DNA of 64,000 nt, from NCBI GenBank assembly GCA_002840055.1, contig PGZJ01000005.1:62001-126000 (forward strand), in the 5' to 3' direction. Source of the stretch: Gammaproteobacteria bacterium HGW-Gammaproteobacteria-11 (GTDB taxonomy: Bacteria; Pseudomonadota; Gammaproteobacteria; Pseudomonadales; Pseudomonadaceae). The notes under the pieces are model-generated. The model was not told the DNA's origin. It worked only from the letters and a program-made list of their open reading frames with translations, and made no database searches. A program made the translations under genes and the position numbers. This document shows positions 45,892 through 53,163 of this stretch, piece after piece. Position 1 is the stretch's first letter. Each line of letters opens with the position of its first letter.

Positions 45892-47274
45892 ATGCAATGG
45901 AGTATTACCGGCGTCGTGCTGGAAGCCGACGGCAAGCCTGCCACTGGACGCGTTCAGGTACAGATCTTTGACATCGGGCGCAAATCCTGGCGGGTTCTAG
46001 TACAAGGCGCGCTGAATGCCAAGGGCCACTTTGCACTTAAGACCAATCTGGTACCCGGTGGTCAGGCTCTACCGGCCATGCGCCTGTGCGAACCCGGCAA
46101 AGCCGGTGAGCCCACGCGGGTACTGGCCGAAGGCGGGCTGGTGCAACTTGCCTCAGCCACCGCCATAAGTCTGTCATTTGGCCAGGTTCAGCGTCTGGCC
46201 GACAATGCCGTCGCACGGAGCGATCGCACGGCCCCCTTCAGTCAGGCCGATGATTATTTGCTTGCCGGGGTGCCACGGCCGCCAACCCCCACTATCACGG
46301 CAGCCTCGGCGCGCATGGTCATGGCCGGCACGCCGATCACCGCCATGATTCAGCCCCAGGTCATGGAACAGCCAAGCACGGTACAACTGCGAATGAATGC
46401 GGACTTGAGCAAGCGCATTCAGGAGCAGGACATCGAGCTCAACCAGAAACAGGCGCAGATGGTCCGTCTGGAGCAAACCAGCTTGAAGGCCAACGAAGAG
46501 TTGCGGCTGGCCAACAACAAGATTGCGGCACTGGAAAATCAGCTCAAGGTGCAACCCGCTCTCGGCGCCAACAAGCCGGTCAATGAGCAGTTCACCCTGG
46601 CCACTGAGACCATGAAGCTGAACCTCAACGAACAGATTATCCGTCAGGCAGCCGATTACGATATTCGCGCGCTGAAGCTGCAGCAGACCATCAATGCCAA
46701 GAATATTGAGCTTGCCAGCTATACCGAACGCCTGCAGGAACTGTCCAAGGTTTCCAGCGCCGCCATGGAAGAAGCCGCCAAGGCCAAGGCCGAAGCCGAC
46801 CAACTGAAACAGCAGATGAATACGCGGGTTTCTGCCGGCGAGCTGTACGCCACCATAGGCAAGCAGATCCAGGAAGCGCAATCGGCGCTGGTCAGTGAAC
46901 AGGTTCCTTACCGGCTGGGCAAGGTCTCGCTGAACCTCAAGACCCTGGTGTCCGGTAACCAGCTGACCATGCCAACCCTGGCTGACCTGCAAAACAAGGA
47001 TGCCTCGGGCATGTTCACGGATGTAAAGCTCGAGTTTCTACCCGAAGCAGACGAGCTGGTAGAAGAGGAACTGATCAGCGTGCCCGATTTCAGCGACCTG
47101 ACCGAAACCCTCGCGCGTCGATTGGCACGCGATATGGGTCTGAATCTGGATGCCGCCTATCAGAGCATTACCGATCCCAAACAACCCATCGGCCAGGCCA
47201 TTCGCCAGCTCCCAGCCAAAGGCACGCAGGTCGCGCCAGGTGAGAGCGTCATGGTGGTCTTTTACCAAGCCTAA
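45892..47274 (+). CDS. Multi-domain protein with coiled coil and PASTA-like end (operon gene 10)
   Basis: A 460-residue protein. Residues 1-60 look like a transthyretin/carboxypeptidase-regulatory type beta-sandwich (WSITGVVLEADGKPATGRVQ; NAKGHFALKTNL). Residues 170-310 form a coiled coil (QEQDIELNQKQAQMVRLEQT). Around 318-350, AGELYATIGKQIQEAQSALV and YRLGKVSLNLK resemble module blocks 1 and 2 in reduced form. The last 65 residues are PASTA-like: ISVPDFSDLTETLARRLARD, then QLPAKGTQVAPGESVMVVFY. PASTA domains bind peptidoglycan or beta-lactam-like ligands. No signal peptide is seen. Confidence 0.65.
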   Translation: MQWSITGVVLEADGKPATGRVQVQIFDIGRKSWRVLVQGALNAKGHFALKTNLVPGGQALPAMRLCEPGKAGEPTRVLAEGGLVQLASATAISLSFGQVQRLADNAVARSDRTAPFSQADDYLLAGVPRPPTPTITAASARMVMAGTPITAMIQPQVMEQPSTVQLRMNADLSKRIQEQDIELNQKQAQMVRLEQTSLKANEELRLANNKIAALENQLKVQPALGANKPVNEQFTLATETMKLNLNEQIIRQAADYDIRALKLQQTINAKNIELASYTERLQELSKVSSAAMEEAAKAKAEADQLKQQMNTRVSAGELYATIGKQIQEAQSALVSEQVPYRLGKVSLNLKTLVSGNQLTMPTLADLQNKDASGMFTDVKLEFLPEADELVEEELISVPDFSDLTETLARRLARDMGLNLDAAYQSITDPKQPIGQAIRQLPAKGTQVAPGESVMVVFYQA

Positions 47275-47292
47275 GCACACAGGATAACTGCA

Positions 47293-47988
47293 ATGACAAC
47301 CATCAAGAATCTGGTCAGCGACGTGATGGCAGCCCCCATTGGCGAGATCATTGCCGCCGTTGGTCAGGGTGTTGCTCAGGCTCAGGAGGCGCTGGATCAG
47401 GGTTCACTGGCCAAGGTGCTGGCTATTTACAGTGAGGGCGGCGATGCTGAGCTGCGTCTGCTGCAGGAGATTGGCTACCAACCAACCTTCTATGCCTTGC
47501 CGGAAACAACCGGTGAGATCCAGGTTGCCCTCAGTATAAGTGGCGATACCCGTAGCCAGGCGGCCCAGAAACCTGCCCCGGCAATCCAGCCTGTCACCCC
47601 GGCAAAGCTGAACATCAGCGCGTTGAACACCAGCCGAATACTGCACTCGCAACTGCCTGCAGCACGCCTTTATGCCGCACCGGTAAACGCAGACCTGACC
47701 AACCGATATGGTTTCCAATCCACTGCGGCCGCCAAGATCACCTTCAAAATCGTGCCGGTGCCAGGCCCATCCCGGGCCAGCGAGATTCGTGTTGTACCCG
47801 ATCTGATTGGCAAAACCTGGGAAGAGGCACTGCAACTGGCTGAACTGCTTGAGCAGGAGCTGACCGCCCTAGATAAACAGGGCAACCCCTTGGAGGAGCC
47901 TGGTTTGAAGAAAAAGATCAGCGAACAAACACCGGCCGCCGGCAGCATTGTCATGGTCGGTGCCGCTATCGAGGTAAAGGTACCCTGA
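47293..47988 (+). CDS. Shared-module protein with C-terminal PASTA domain (operon gene 11)
   Basis: A 231-residue protein. Block 1: MAAPIGEIIAAVGQGVAQAQ followed by EALD (12-35); block 2: LLQEIGYQPTFYALPETTGE; a Pro/Ala-rich linker; a reduced block 3 (YGFQSTAAAKITFKIVPVPG). Residues 165-231 form a PASTA-like domain (VVPDLIGKTWEEALQLAELL; ISEQTPAAGSIVMVGAAIEV). This is the last gene of the operon, with AGGA upstream of its ATG. The PASTA end, the OmpA domain of gene 4 and the CHAP enzyme of gene 1 all point at the cell wall. Confidence 0.75.
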   Translation: MTTIKNLVSDVMAAPIGEIIAAVGQGVAQAQEALDQGSLAKVLAIYSEGGDAELRLLQEIGYQPTFYALPETTGEIQVALSISGDTRSQAAQKPAPAIQPVTPAKLNISALNTSRILHSQLPAARLYAAPVNADLTNRYGFQSTAAAKITFKIVPVPGPSRASEIRVVPDLIGKTWEEALQLAELLEQELTALDKQGNPLEEPGLKKKISEQTPAAGSIVMVGAAIEVKVP

Positions 47989-48024
47989 TCACAGAACTGA
48001 CTGGTTGACAGCAACACCAGTAAT

Positions 48025-48055
48025 TCGCGCATCCCGGCCTCGCCCGGATGCGCGA
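48025..48055. terminator. Hairpin between the operon and the convergent alcohol dehydrogenase gene
   Basis: TCGCGCATCC (48025-48034) pairs perfectly with GGATGCGCGA (48046-48055) around an 11-nt loop. It lies 36 nt past the last operon stop and just beyond the dehydrogenase stop at 48064, so it may serve both strands; U-runs are lacking. Confidence 0.55.
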
Positions 48056-48063
48056 GCACTGTG

Positions 48064-49221
48064 TTACAGCGTGCCGTTCAAGGCCTTGAGGAACAACTGC
48101 TGGTATTGCTCGGCATCCAGTGCAACAGCATTGGTACGCGCCGTGACATCCTTGGCGGACATCTGACCAATCAACTCCGCCTGGGCATCATCAATATTGA
48201 TTTCCGCCAGGGTATGGGGCAAACCCAGCTCTGCACGCAAGTCCAGCACCCAGTCCAGCACACCATCGAAGCCCGGCTTGGCCAGATCCAGGTAGCGCGC
48301 CATGCGTTCCATTTCCGGCTCAATGGCAGCGCGGTTAACCTGCAGCACATAGGGCATCATGATCGCATTGAGCAGGCCGTGGTGCGCGTCATACAGCGCG
48401 CCCAAGCTGTGGGATACCGCATGGATCGCGCCCAGGCCACGCTGGAACGCTGCCGCACCCATGGTCGAGGCTACCTGCATTTGCAGCCGGGCATGAATAT
48501 CGCTGCCTTCACGGGTGGCCTGCGGCAAAAACTCCTTGACCAGGCGCATGCCCTCAAGCGCGATGCCCTCGGCCATGGGATGATACAGCGGCGTGCAATA
48601 GCCTTCGAGGTTATGCGCCAGGGCGTCCATACCCGTGGCTGCAGTGAGCTTGGAAGGCAGACCCACTGTCAGCTCCGGATCAAGGATGACTATGGCTGGA
48701 ACCAGTTTGGCGTGGAAAATGAGACGTTTGATGTGATTCTCATCATCGGTAATCACCGACGCCTGACCGACTTCCGAGCCAGTGCCCGCAGTCGTCGGGA
48801 CAGCAACCACCGGCAGCATCTTGGCGGCATCAACTTTGGAGGGGTTCTGAGCCTCCCACAGGCTGATGCTCTGATGGGCAATCAGCGCAATGGCCTTGGC
48901 AGCGTCAATGGCAGAGCCGCCGCCAAAGGCAATCACGCCATCATGGTTACCCGACCTCAGCGCTTCAACACCGGCGGCAACGTTGGCACCTGTTGGATTG
49001 CCCTTGACCGCACTGAAGATACCCGCGTTCAGACCGGCCTCTCGCAGACTCTGCAAGCTGGCATCCACCATTGGCAATGCCGCCAAGCCTGGATCAGTCA
49101 CCAATAACGGCGCTTTCATGCCCAGTTGGGAGCAGGCCTTGGCCAGTTCACGGATGCGCCCGGCACCGACGCGAATTGATGTCGGGTAATGCCAGTTGAT
49201 GCTGTAGGATGAAATCTCCAT
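48064..49221 (-). CDS. Iron-containing alcohol dehydrogenase
   Basis: A 385-residue group III (Fe-ADH) oxidoreductase. The NAD-binding GGGS motif is in VIAFGGGSAIDAAKAIALI; metal ligands appear in TGMDALAHNLEGY, HAVSHSLGALYDAHHG and HGLLNAIMMP, which contain the Asp and His residues used by the family. The substrate is not predictable. Related proteins of similar length occur in the ethanol-oxidation regulon of P. aeruginosa (ErcA type), but no other genes of that system are near. The ATG at 49221 has GGAGA upstream; the longer frame reaching 49356 is not supported. Confidence 0.9.
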   Translation of the reverse strand: MEISSYSINWHYPTSIRVGAGRIRELAKACSQLGMKAPLLVTDPGLAALPMVDASLQSLREAGLNAGIFSAVKGNPTGANVAAGVEALRSGNHDGVIAFGGGSAIDAAKAIALIAHQSISLWEAQNPSKVDAAKMLPVVAVPTTAGTGSEVGQASVITDDENHIKRLIFHAKLVPAIVILDPELTVGLPSKLTAATGMDALAHNLEGYCTPLYHPMAEGIALEGMRLVKEFLPQATREGSDIHARLQMQVASTMGAAAFQRGLGAIHAVSHSLGALYDAHHGLLNAIMMPYVLQVNRAAIEPEMERMARYLDLAKPGFDGVLDWVLDLRAELGLPHTLAEINIDDAQAELIGQMSAKDVTARTNAVALDAEQYQQLFLKALNGTL

Positions 49222-49472
49222 GGTGTCTCCAGTGCAGGCTGTAATGGGAAAGGGTGCAAGCAATGCCCACTTCCGGGCAGAAGGGGATACAAAATGCTTT
49301 TGTGTCCCGAAACATACCCAAACATGACCTCCGAGTCCATGCCCCATCTGCGACAATAGGTCACTTGAATGTTGCTCGGCTACACTGCATGTTATGGGGT
49401 AATTGCGCCAGACTCCGTTTACAACGCATAAGCAGGTCCACCTGCCTTCTCGATCAGCCTTGAGGATTGACC

Positions 49473-49787
49473 ATGAAAAAAAGCATTTTTGCCCTGATGG
49501 CCGCCGGTCTTCTGTTCAACGCCGCACCTGCCCTTGCCAATGACGGTGAAGCCCTGTTCAAAAGCAAACCCTGCGTAGCCTGCCATGCCGTTGACAACAA
49601 ACTGGTTGGCCCAGCGCTGCGTGACGTAGCGGCCAAGTATGCAGGTCAGGACGGTGCCGTTGAGCTGGTTGCCGGTCATATCAAGAATGGTGTCTCAGGT
49701 ATTTGGGGGCCCATTCCCATGCCGGCCAACCAGGTTACCGACGAGGAAGCCACCCTGCTCGCCGAATGGGTTCTGAGTCTGCAGTAA
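49473..49787 (+). CDS. nirM: Cytochrome c551-type monohaem cytochrome
   Basis: A 104-residue periplasmic cytochrome c. The signal peptide (1-22, ending ALA-N) precedes the haem site CVACH (residues 34-38), and the axial Met83 lies in [16 protein letters not shown]. The length and motifs match Pseudomonas cytochrome c551 (NirM), an electron donor to nitrite reductase and oxidases. No nir genes are in the window, so a respiratory role other than denitrification is possible. TGAGGA lies 7 nt upstream of the ATG at 49473. Confidence 0.9.
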   Translation: MKKSIFALMAAGLLFNAAPALANDGEALFKSKPCVACHAVDNKLVGPALRDVAAKYAGQDGAVELVAGHIKNGVSGIWGPIPMPANQVTDEEATLLAEWVLSLQ

Positions 49788-49801
49788 GTCAACCCAGGTA
49801 C

Positions 49802-49833
49802 AAAAAACCCGCGACAGGTCGCGGGTTTTTTTA
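49802..49833 (+). terminator. Rho-independent terminator of the cytochrome gene
   Basis: AAAAAACCCGCGAC-AG-GTCGCGGGTTTTTTT: a GC-rich stem with flanking A and T runs, so it can work on both strands. It separates the cytochrome gene from the convergent phoU end. Confidence 0.93.
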
Positions 49834-49845
49834 TCGTGGCAGATT

Positions 49846-50565
49846 TCAGTCCTTGACGACTTCTTCCATATTGCTCAAGCCGATATGCCGTACATCCTGG
49901 CCTTTGACCAGGTAGATCACCTGCTCTGCCACATTGCGCGCATGGTCACCGACACGCTCCAGAGAACGCAATACCCACAGAATGCTCAGTACCCGCGTGA
50001 TCGAGCGCGGATCTTCCATCATGTAGGTAACCAGCTCACGGGTAGCGCTCTTGTACTCCTGATCCACCACCTTGTCTTCGCGGGCTACTGCCAACGCCTG
50101 AACCGTGTCAAAGCGGGCAAAGGCATCCAGTGCATCCTGGACCATCTTGCGTACATGGTGACCAATGTGGCGACATTCAACGTAACCACGCGGTGATTGT
50201 CCCTCTTCGACCAACTGCAAGGCACGCTTGGCGATCTTTGACGCCTCATCACCAATACGCTCCAGGTCAACAATGATCTTGGTGATGCTGATTACCAGGC
50301 GCAGATCACTGGCCGCTGGCTGGCGGCGGGCCAGAATGCGCATGCACTCTTCGTCGATCTTGCGCTCCATGTCATTGATCTTGCGGTCGTTCTGGCGTAC
50401 TTCCTCAGCCAGCTTGCCATCCGCTTCGATCAATGCAGTGACGGCATCGCTGACCTGTTTTTCCACCAGCCCACCCATCTCCAGCAACTGGGTACGAATT
50501 TCCTCAAGCTCGGCATTGAACTGCTGGGAAATGTGCTGGCTAAAGACTTCTTTATCCTGTGTCAT
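49846..50565 (-). CDS. phoU: Phosphate signalling protein PhoU
   Basis: A 239-residue all-helical protein of two PhoU repeats. The metal-binding type motifs EEVRQNDRKINDMERKIDEE and DLERIGDEASKIAKRAL in the first half and VLRSLERVGDHARNVAEQVI in the second are present. It inhibits PhoR kinase activity through the Pst transporter when phosphate is plentiful. It lies 17 nt downstream of pstB and is the last gene of the pst operon. Confidence 0.97.
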   Translation of the reverse strand: MTQDKEVFSQHISQQFNAELEEIRTQLLEMGGLVEKQVSDAVTALIEADGKLAEEVRQNDRKINDMERKIDEECMRILARRQPAASDLRLVISITKIIVDLERIGDEASKIAKRALQLVEEGQSPRGYVECRHIGHHVRKMVQDALDAFARFDTVQALAVAREDKVVDQEYKSATRELVTYMMEDPRSITRVLSILWVLRSLERVGDHARNVAEQVIYLVKGQDVRHIGLSNMEEVVKD

Positions 50566-50582
50566 GAACCTGTCTCCCAGAG

Positions 50583-51452
50583 TTAGCCGTAACGGCCGGT
50601 AATGTAATCTTCGGTCTGCTTTTTCGCCGGATTGGTGAAAAGCGTATTGGTATCGCCAAACTCGACCATATCACCCATATACATGAATGCAGTGTAGTCG
50701 GAGACGCGCGCCGCCTGCTGCATATTGTGGGTAACGATAATAATGGTGTAATCACGCTTGAGCTCATTGATCAGCTCTTCGATCTTCAAGGTCGAGATCG
50801 GATCGAGGGCGGACGCCGGCTCATCGAGTAGAATCACCTCAGGCTCGATGGCAATGGCCCGGGCAATAACCAGACGCTGCTGCTGACCACCCGACATGCC
50901 GAAGGCATTGTCATTCAGACGATCCTTGACCTCATCCCAGAGTGCTGCGGCACGCAGCGAACGCTCGACCACCTCATCCAGATCACGCTTGGAGCTGACA
51001 CCCTGCAGGCGCAGACCGTATGCCACGTTTTCGTAGATCGACTTGGGGAAGGGGTTGGGCTTCTGGAACACCATACCCACATTGCGCCGCAGCTCGGCAA
51101 CATCAACATCGCGGTCATAGATGTTCTTGTTGTCCATGATGATTTCACCGCTGATCCGGCAGATATCGACCAGGTCATTCATGCGGTTGAAACAGCGCAG
51201 CAGGGTCGACTTGCCACAACCGGACGGGCCGATAAAGGCCGTTACCTTCTTCTCCGGAATGGTCAGATCAATGCCATTCAGTGCACGATCATTGGCGTAA
51301 AACAACTCGAGATTCTTGACCTTGATCTTGGCCTTTTCCTGCTCGATGTTCAAAACGGTACTCTGGTTATGCAGAGCACTGCTGGCAGAAACCCCGGCTT
51401 TAGGGGCACTGACGTTTACTTGTGTGGTCATGTTCTCGGACTCGTTAGTCAT
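50583..51452 (-). CDS. pstB: Phosphate ABC transporter ATP-binding protein PstB
   Basis: A 289-residue ABC ATPase. It has Walker A (GPSGCGKST), the Q-loop ([19 protein letters not shown]), the signature MSGGQQQRL, Walker B ([14 protein letters not shown]) and the switch His ([11 protein letters not shown]). The N-terminal 40 residues before [11 protein letters not shown] are longer than in E. coli but typical for Pseudomonas. M8 (51431) is an alternative start. It powers PstA/PstC. Confidence 0.97.
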   Translation of the reverse strand: MTNESENMTTQVNVSAPKAGVSASSALHNQSTVLNIEQEKAKIKVKNLELFYANDRALNGIDLTIPEKKVTAFIGPSGCGKSTLLRCFNRMNDLVDICRISGEIIMDNKNIYDRDVDVAELRRNVGMVFQKPNPFPKSIYENVAYGLRLQGVSSKRDLDEVVERSLRAAALWDEVKDRLNDNAFGMSGGQQQRLVIARAIAIEPEVILLDEPASALDPISTLKIEELINELKRDYTIIIVTHNMQQAARVSDYTAFMYMGDMVEFGDTNTLFTNPAKKQTEDYITGRYG

Positions 51453-51477
51453 CTCGGGCTACCTGTTGTGAGTGCGA

Positions 51478-53142
51478 TCAGTCAGAAGCGCTGCGATAGC
51501 GCTCGCGCAGGTGGTTACGAATGGAAATGGCGGCCAGGTTGAGTATCACAATCAACATGACCAGAATCAAAGCCGTGGCATAGACCAGCGGGCGCGCCGC
51601 TTCGACGTTGGGGCTTTGGAAGCCAACATCATAAATATGGAAGCCAAGGTGCATGATTTTACGCTCCAGATGGATAAAGGGCGCAATACCATCAATGGGC
51701 AGCGTGGGGGCCAGTTTGACCACGCCGACCAGCATCAAGGGTGCCACTTCCCCTGCAGCACGAGCAATCGCCAGAATCATGCCGGTCATCATGGCTGGCG
51801 TGGCCAGCGGAACGATCACCTTCCACAGGGTTTCCGACTTGGTCGCGCCCAAAGCCAGGCTACCCTGACGGATAGTACTGGGAATCCGCGCCAGGCCCTC
51901 TTCAGTGGAGACAATCACGATCGGCAGGGTCAACAGCGCCAGCGTCAGAGACGCCCAGAACAGGCCCGGAGTACCAAAAGTGGGGGCTGGCAACGAGGCT
52001 TCATAGAACATCCGGTCAATATTGCCGCCAAGGAAGTAAACAAAGAAACCCAGACCAAACACACCGTAAACAATGGACGGCACACCGGCGAGGTTGTACA
52101 CCGAAATGCGGATGATGCGGGTCATGGTGCCCTGCTTGGCATACTCTCGCAGATAGATGGCTGCAAAAATACCGAACGGGGTAACAATGATGGTCATCAC
52201 AAAGACCATGGTAATGGTGCCGAAAATCGCCGGGAAAATACCGCCCTCGGTATTGGCTTCACGCGGGTCTTCCGTCAGGAACTCGCCAAGCATGGTCATG
52301 TAATGGCCCAGCTTGCTGGGCAATGACATGGCATTGGGTGCAGTGACCCGAACAACGGTGGCCAACGACAGATCGACTTCATCACCACTGGCCATGCGCA
52401 TGGTCAGTACGTCACGATTGGTGCTGACGTAGAGTTTATCGAGTTCCTCACGCAACTCGGCATACTCGGCATTCAACTCCAGACTGCGCTGATTGATTCG
52501 GGCCTCTTCAGCTTCACGCACGCTGGCTGTGGGGTTGCTCAAATCAAGCCGGCGCTGGTCCAGGCGCAGCGCTTCAATATCGGTATTGATACGCCCGATA
52601 CGCCGGCGCTCAATGGCTTTGATATCGTCGTGCAGAACGATGCTGCGCTCTACCGAAGCCTGCAACGCCTCCCAGAAGCCTGACTCCTCGGCTGTCATTG
52701 CCTGCCCGTCGACGGTCAGCTTGACCGGATAACCGTAAAAATTACCCCATTCACGCCGTTCGATGCTGTAGGCATTTTCCGGGTAGGTGAAGTCGGCCAT
52801 ACCCACTTCGGTTTCCCAGATGAAGTCACGCCCGGTCTGATCACGGTTGCCCTGCTTGAACAGCCAGCGGGTCATCAGCTCAAGATCATCCGGCACAAAA
52901 TAGCCGGCATCCTTGGCCACTGCAGCCGGAATGATCTGTGAACGTACCTTCTCACCCAGCACAACCCGGCGTGAGCCATCCTGCTCGGTAATTTCTACCT
53001 CGGCGATGGCTGCCGGCCAGAAATGGCCGAAACCACGCACTGCGATCAAGCCCAGCAAGCCAATCACCATCAACATGCAGATGGCTACTGCGCCGCCGTT
53101 CAGCCAGACCCAGGGAGCACCACTCTTGAACCACGATTTCAT
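51478..53142 (-). CDS. pstA: Phosphate ABC transporter permease PstA
   Basis: A 554-residue permease, longer than E. coli PstA (296). A first membrane segment (about 12-35) is followed by a large periplasmic and coiled-coil-like insert (up to about 270, IKAIERRRIGRINTDIEALR), and then the PstA permease core with six helices and the EAA-like loop QGSLALGATKSETLWKVIVP. Large N-terminal extensions of PstA and PstC are known in Pseudomonas. It is 21 nt downstream of pstC. Confidence 0.95.
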   Translation of the reverse strand: MKSWFKSGAPWVWLNGGAVAICMLMVIGLLGLIAVRGFGHFWPAAIAEVEITEQDGSRRVVLGEKVRSQIIPAAVAKDAGYFVPDDLELMTRWLFKQGNRDQTGRDFIWETEVGMADFTYPENAYSIERREWGNFYGYPVKLTVDGQAMTAEESGFWEALQASVERSIVLHDDIKAIERRRIGRINTDIEALRLDQRRLDLSNPTASVREAEEARINQRSLELNAEYAELREELDKLYVSTNRDVLTMRMASGDEVDLSLATVVRVTAPNAMSLPSKLGHYMTMLGEFLTEDPREANTEGGIFPAIFGTITMVFVMTIIVTPFGIFAAIYLREYAKQGTMTRIIRISVYNLAGVPSIVYGVFGLGFFVYFLGGNIDRMFYEASLPAPTFGTPGLFWASLTLALLTLPIVIVSTEEGLARIPSTIRQGSLALGATKSETLWKVIVPLATPAMMTGMILAIARAAGEVAPLMLVGVVKLAPTLPIDGIAPFIHLERKIMHLGFHIYDVGFQSPNVEAARPLVYATALILVMLIVILNLAAISIRNHLRERYRSASD

Positions 53143-53163
53143 TTTCTATCCCCTATCCGCTGA

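Noticed and set aside
40844-47988. Assignment of the operon to a type VI secretion or contractile injection cluster
   Set aside because: No sheath, tube, baseplate, VgrG, ClpV or AAA+ ATPase genes are recognisable, so the label is not supported.
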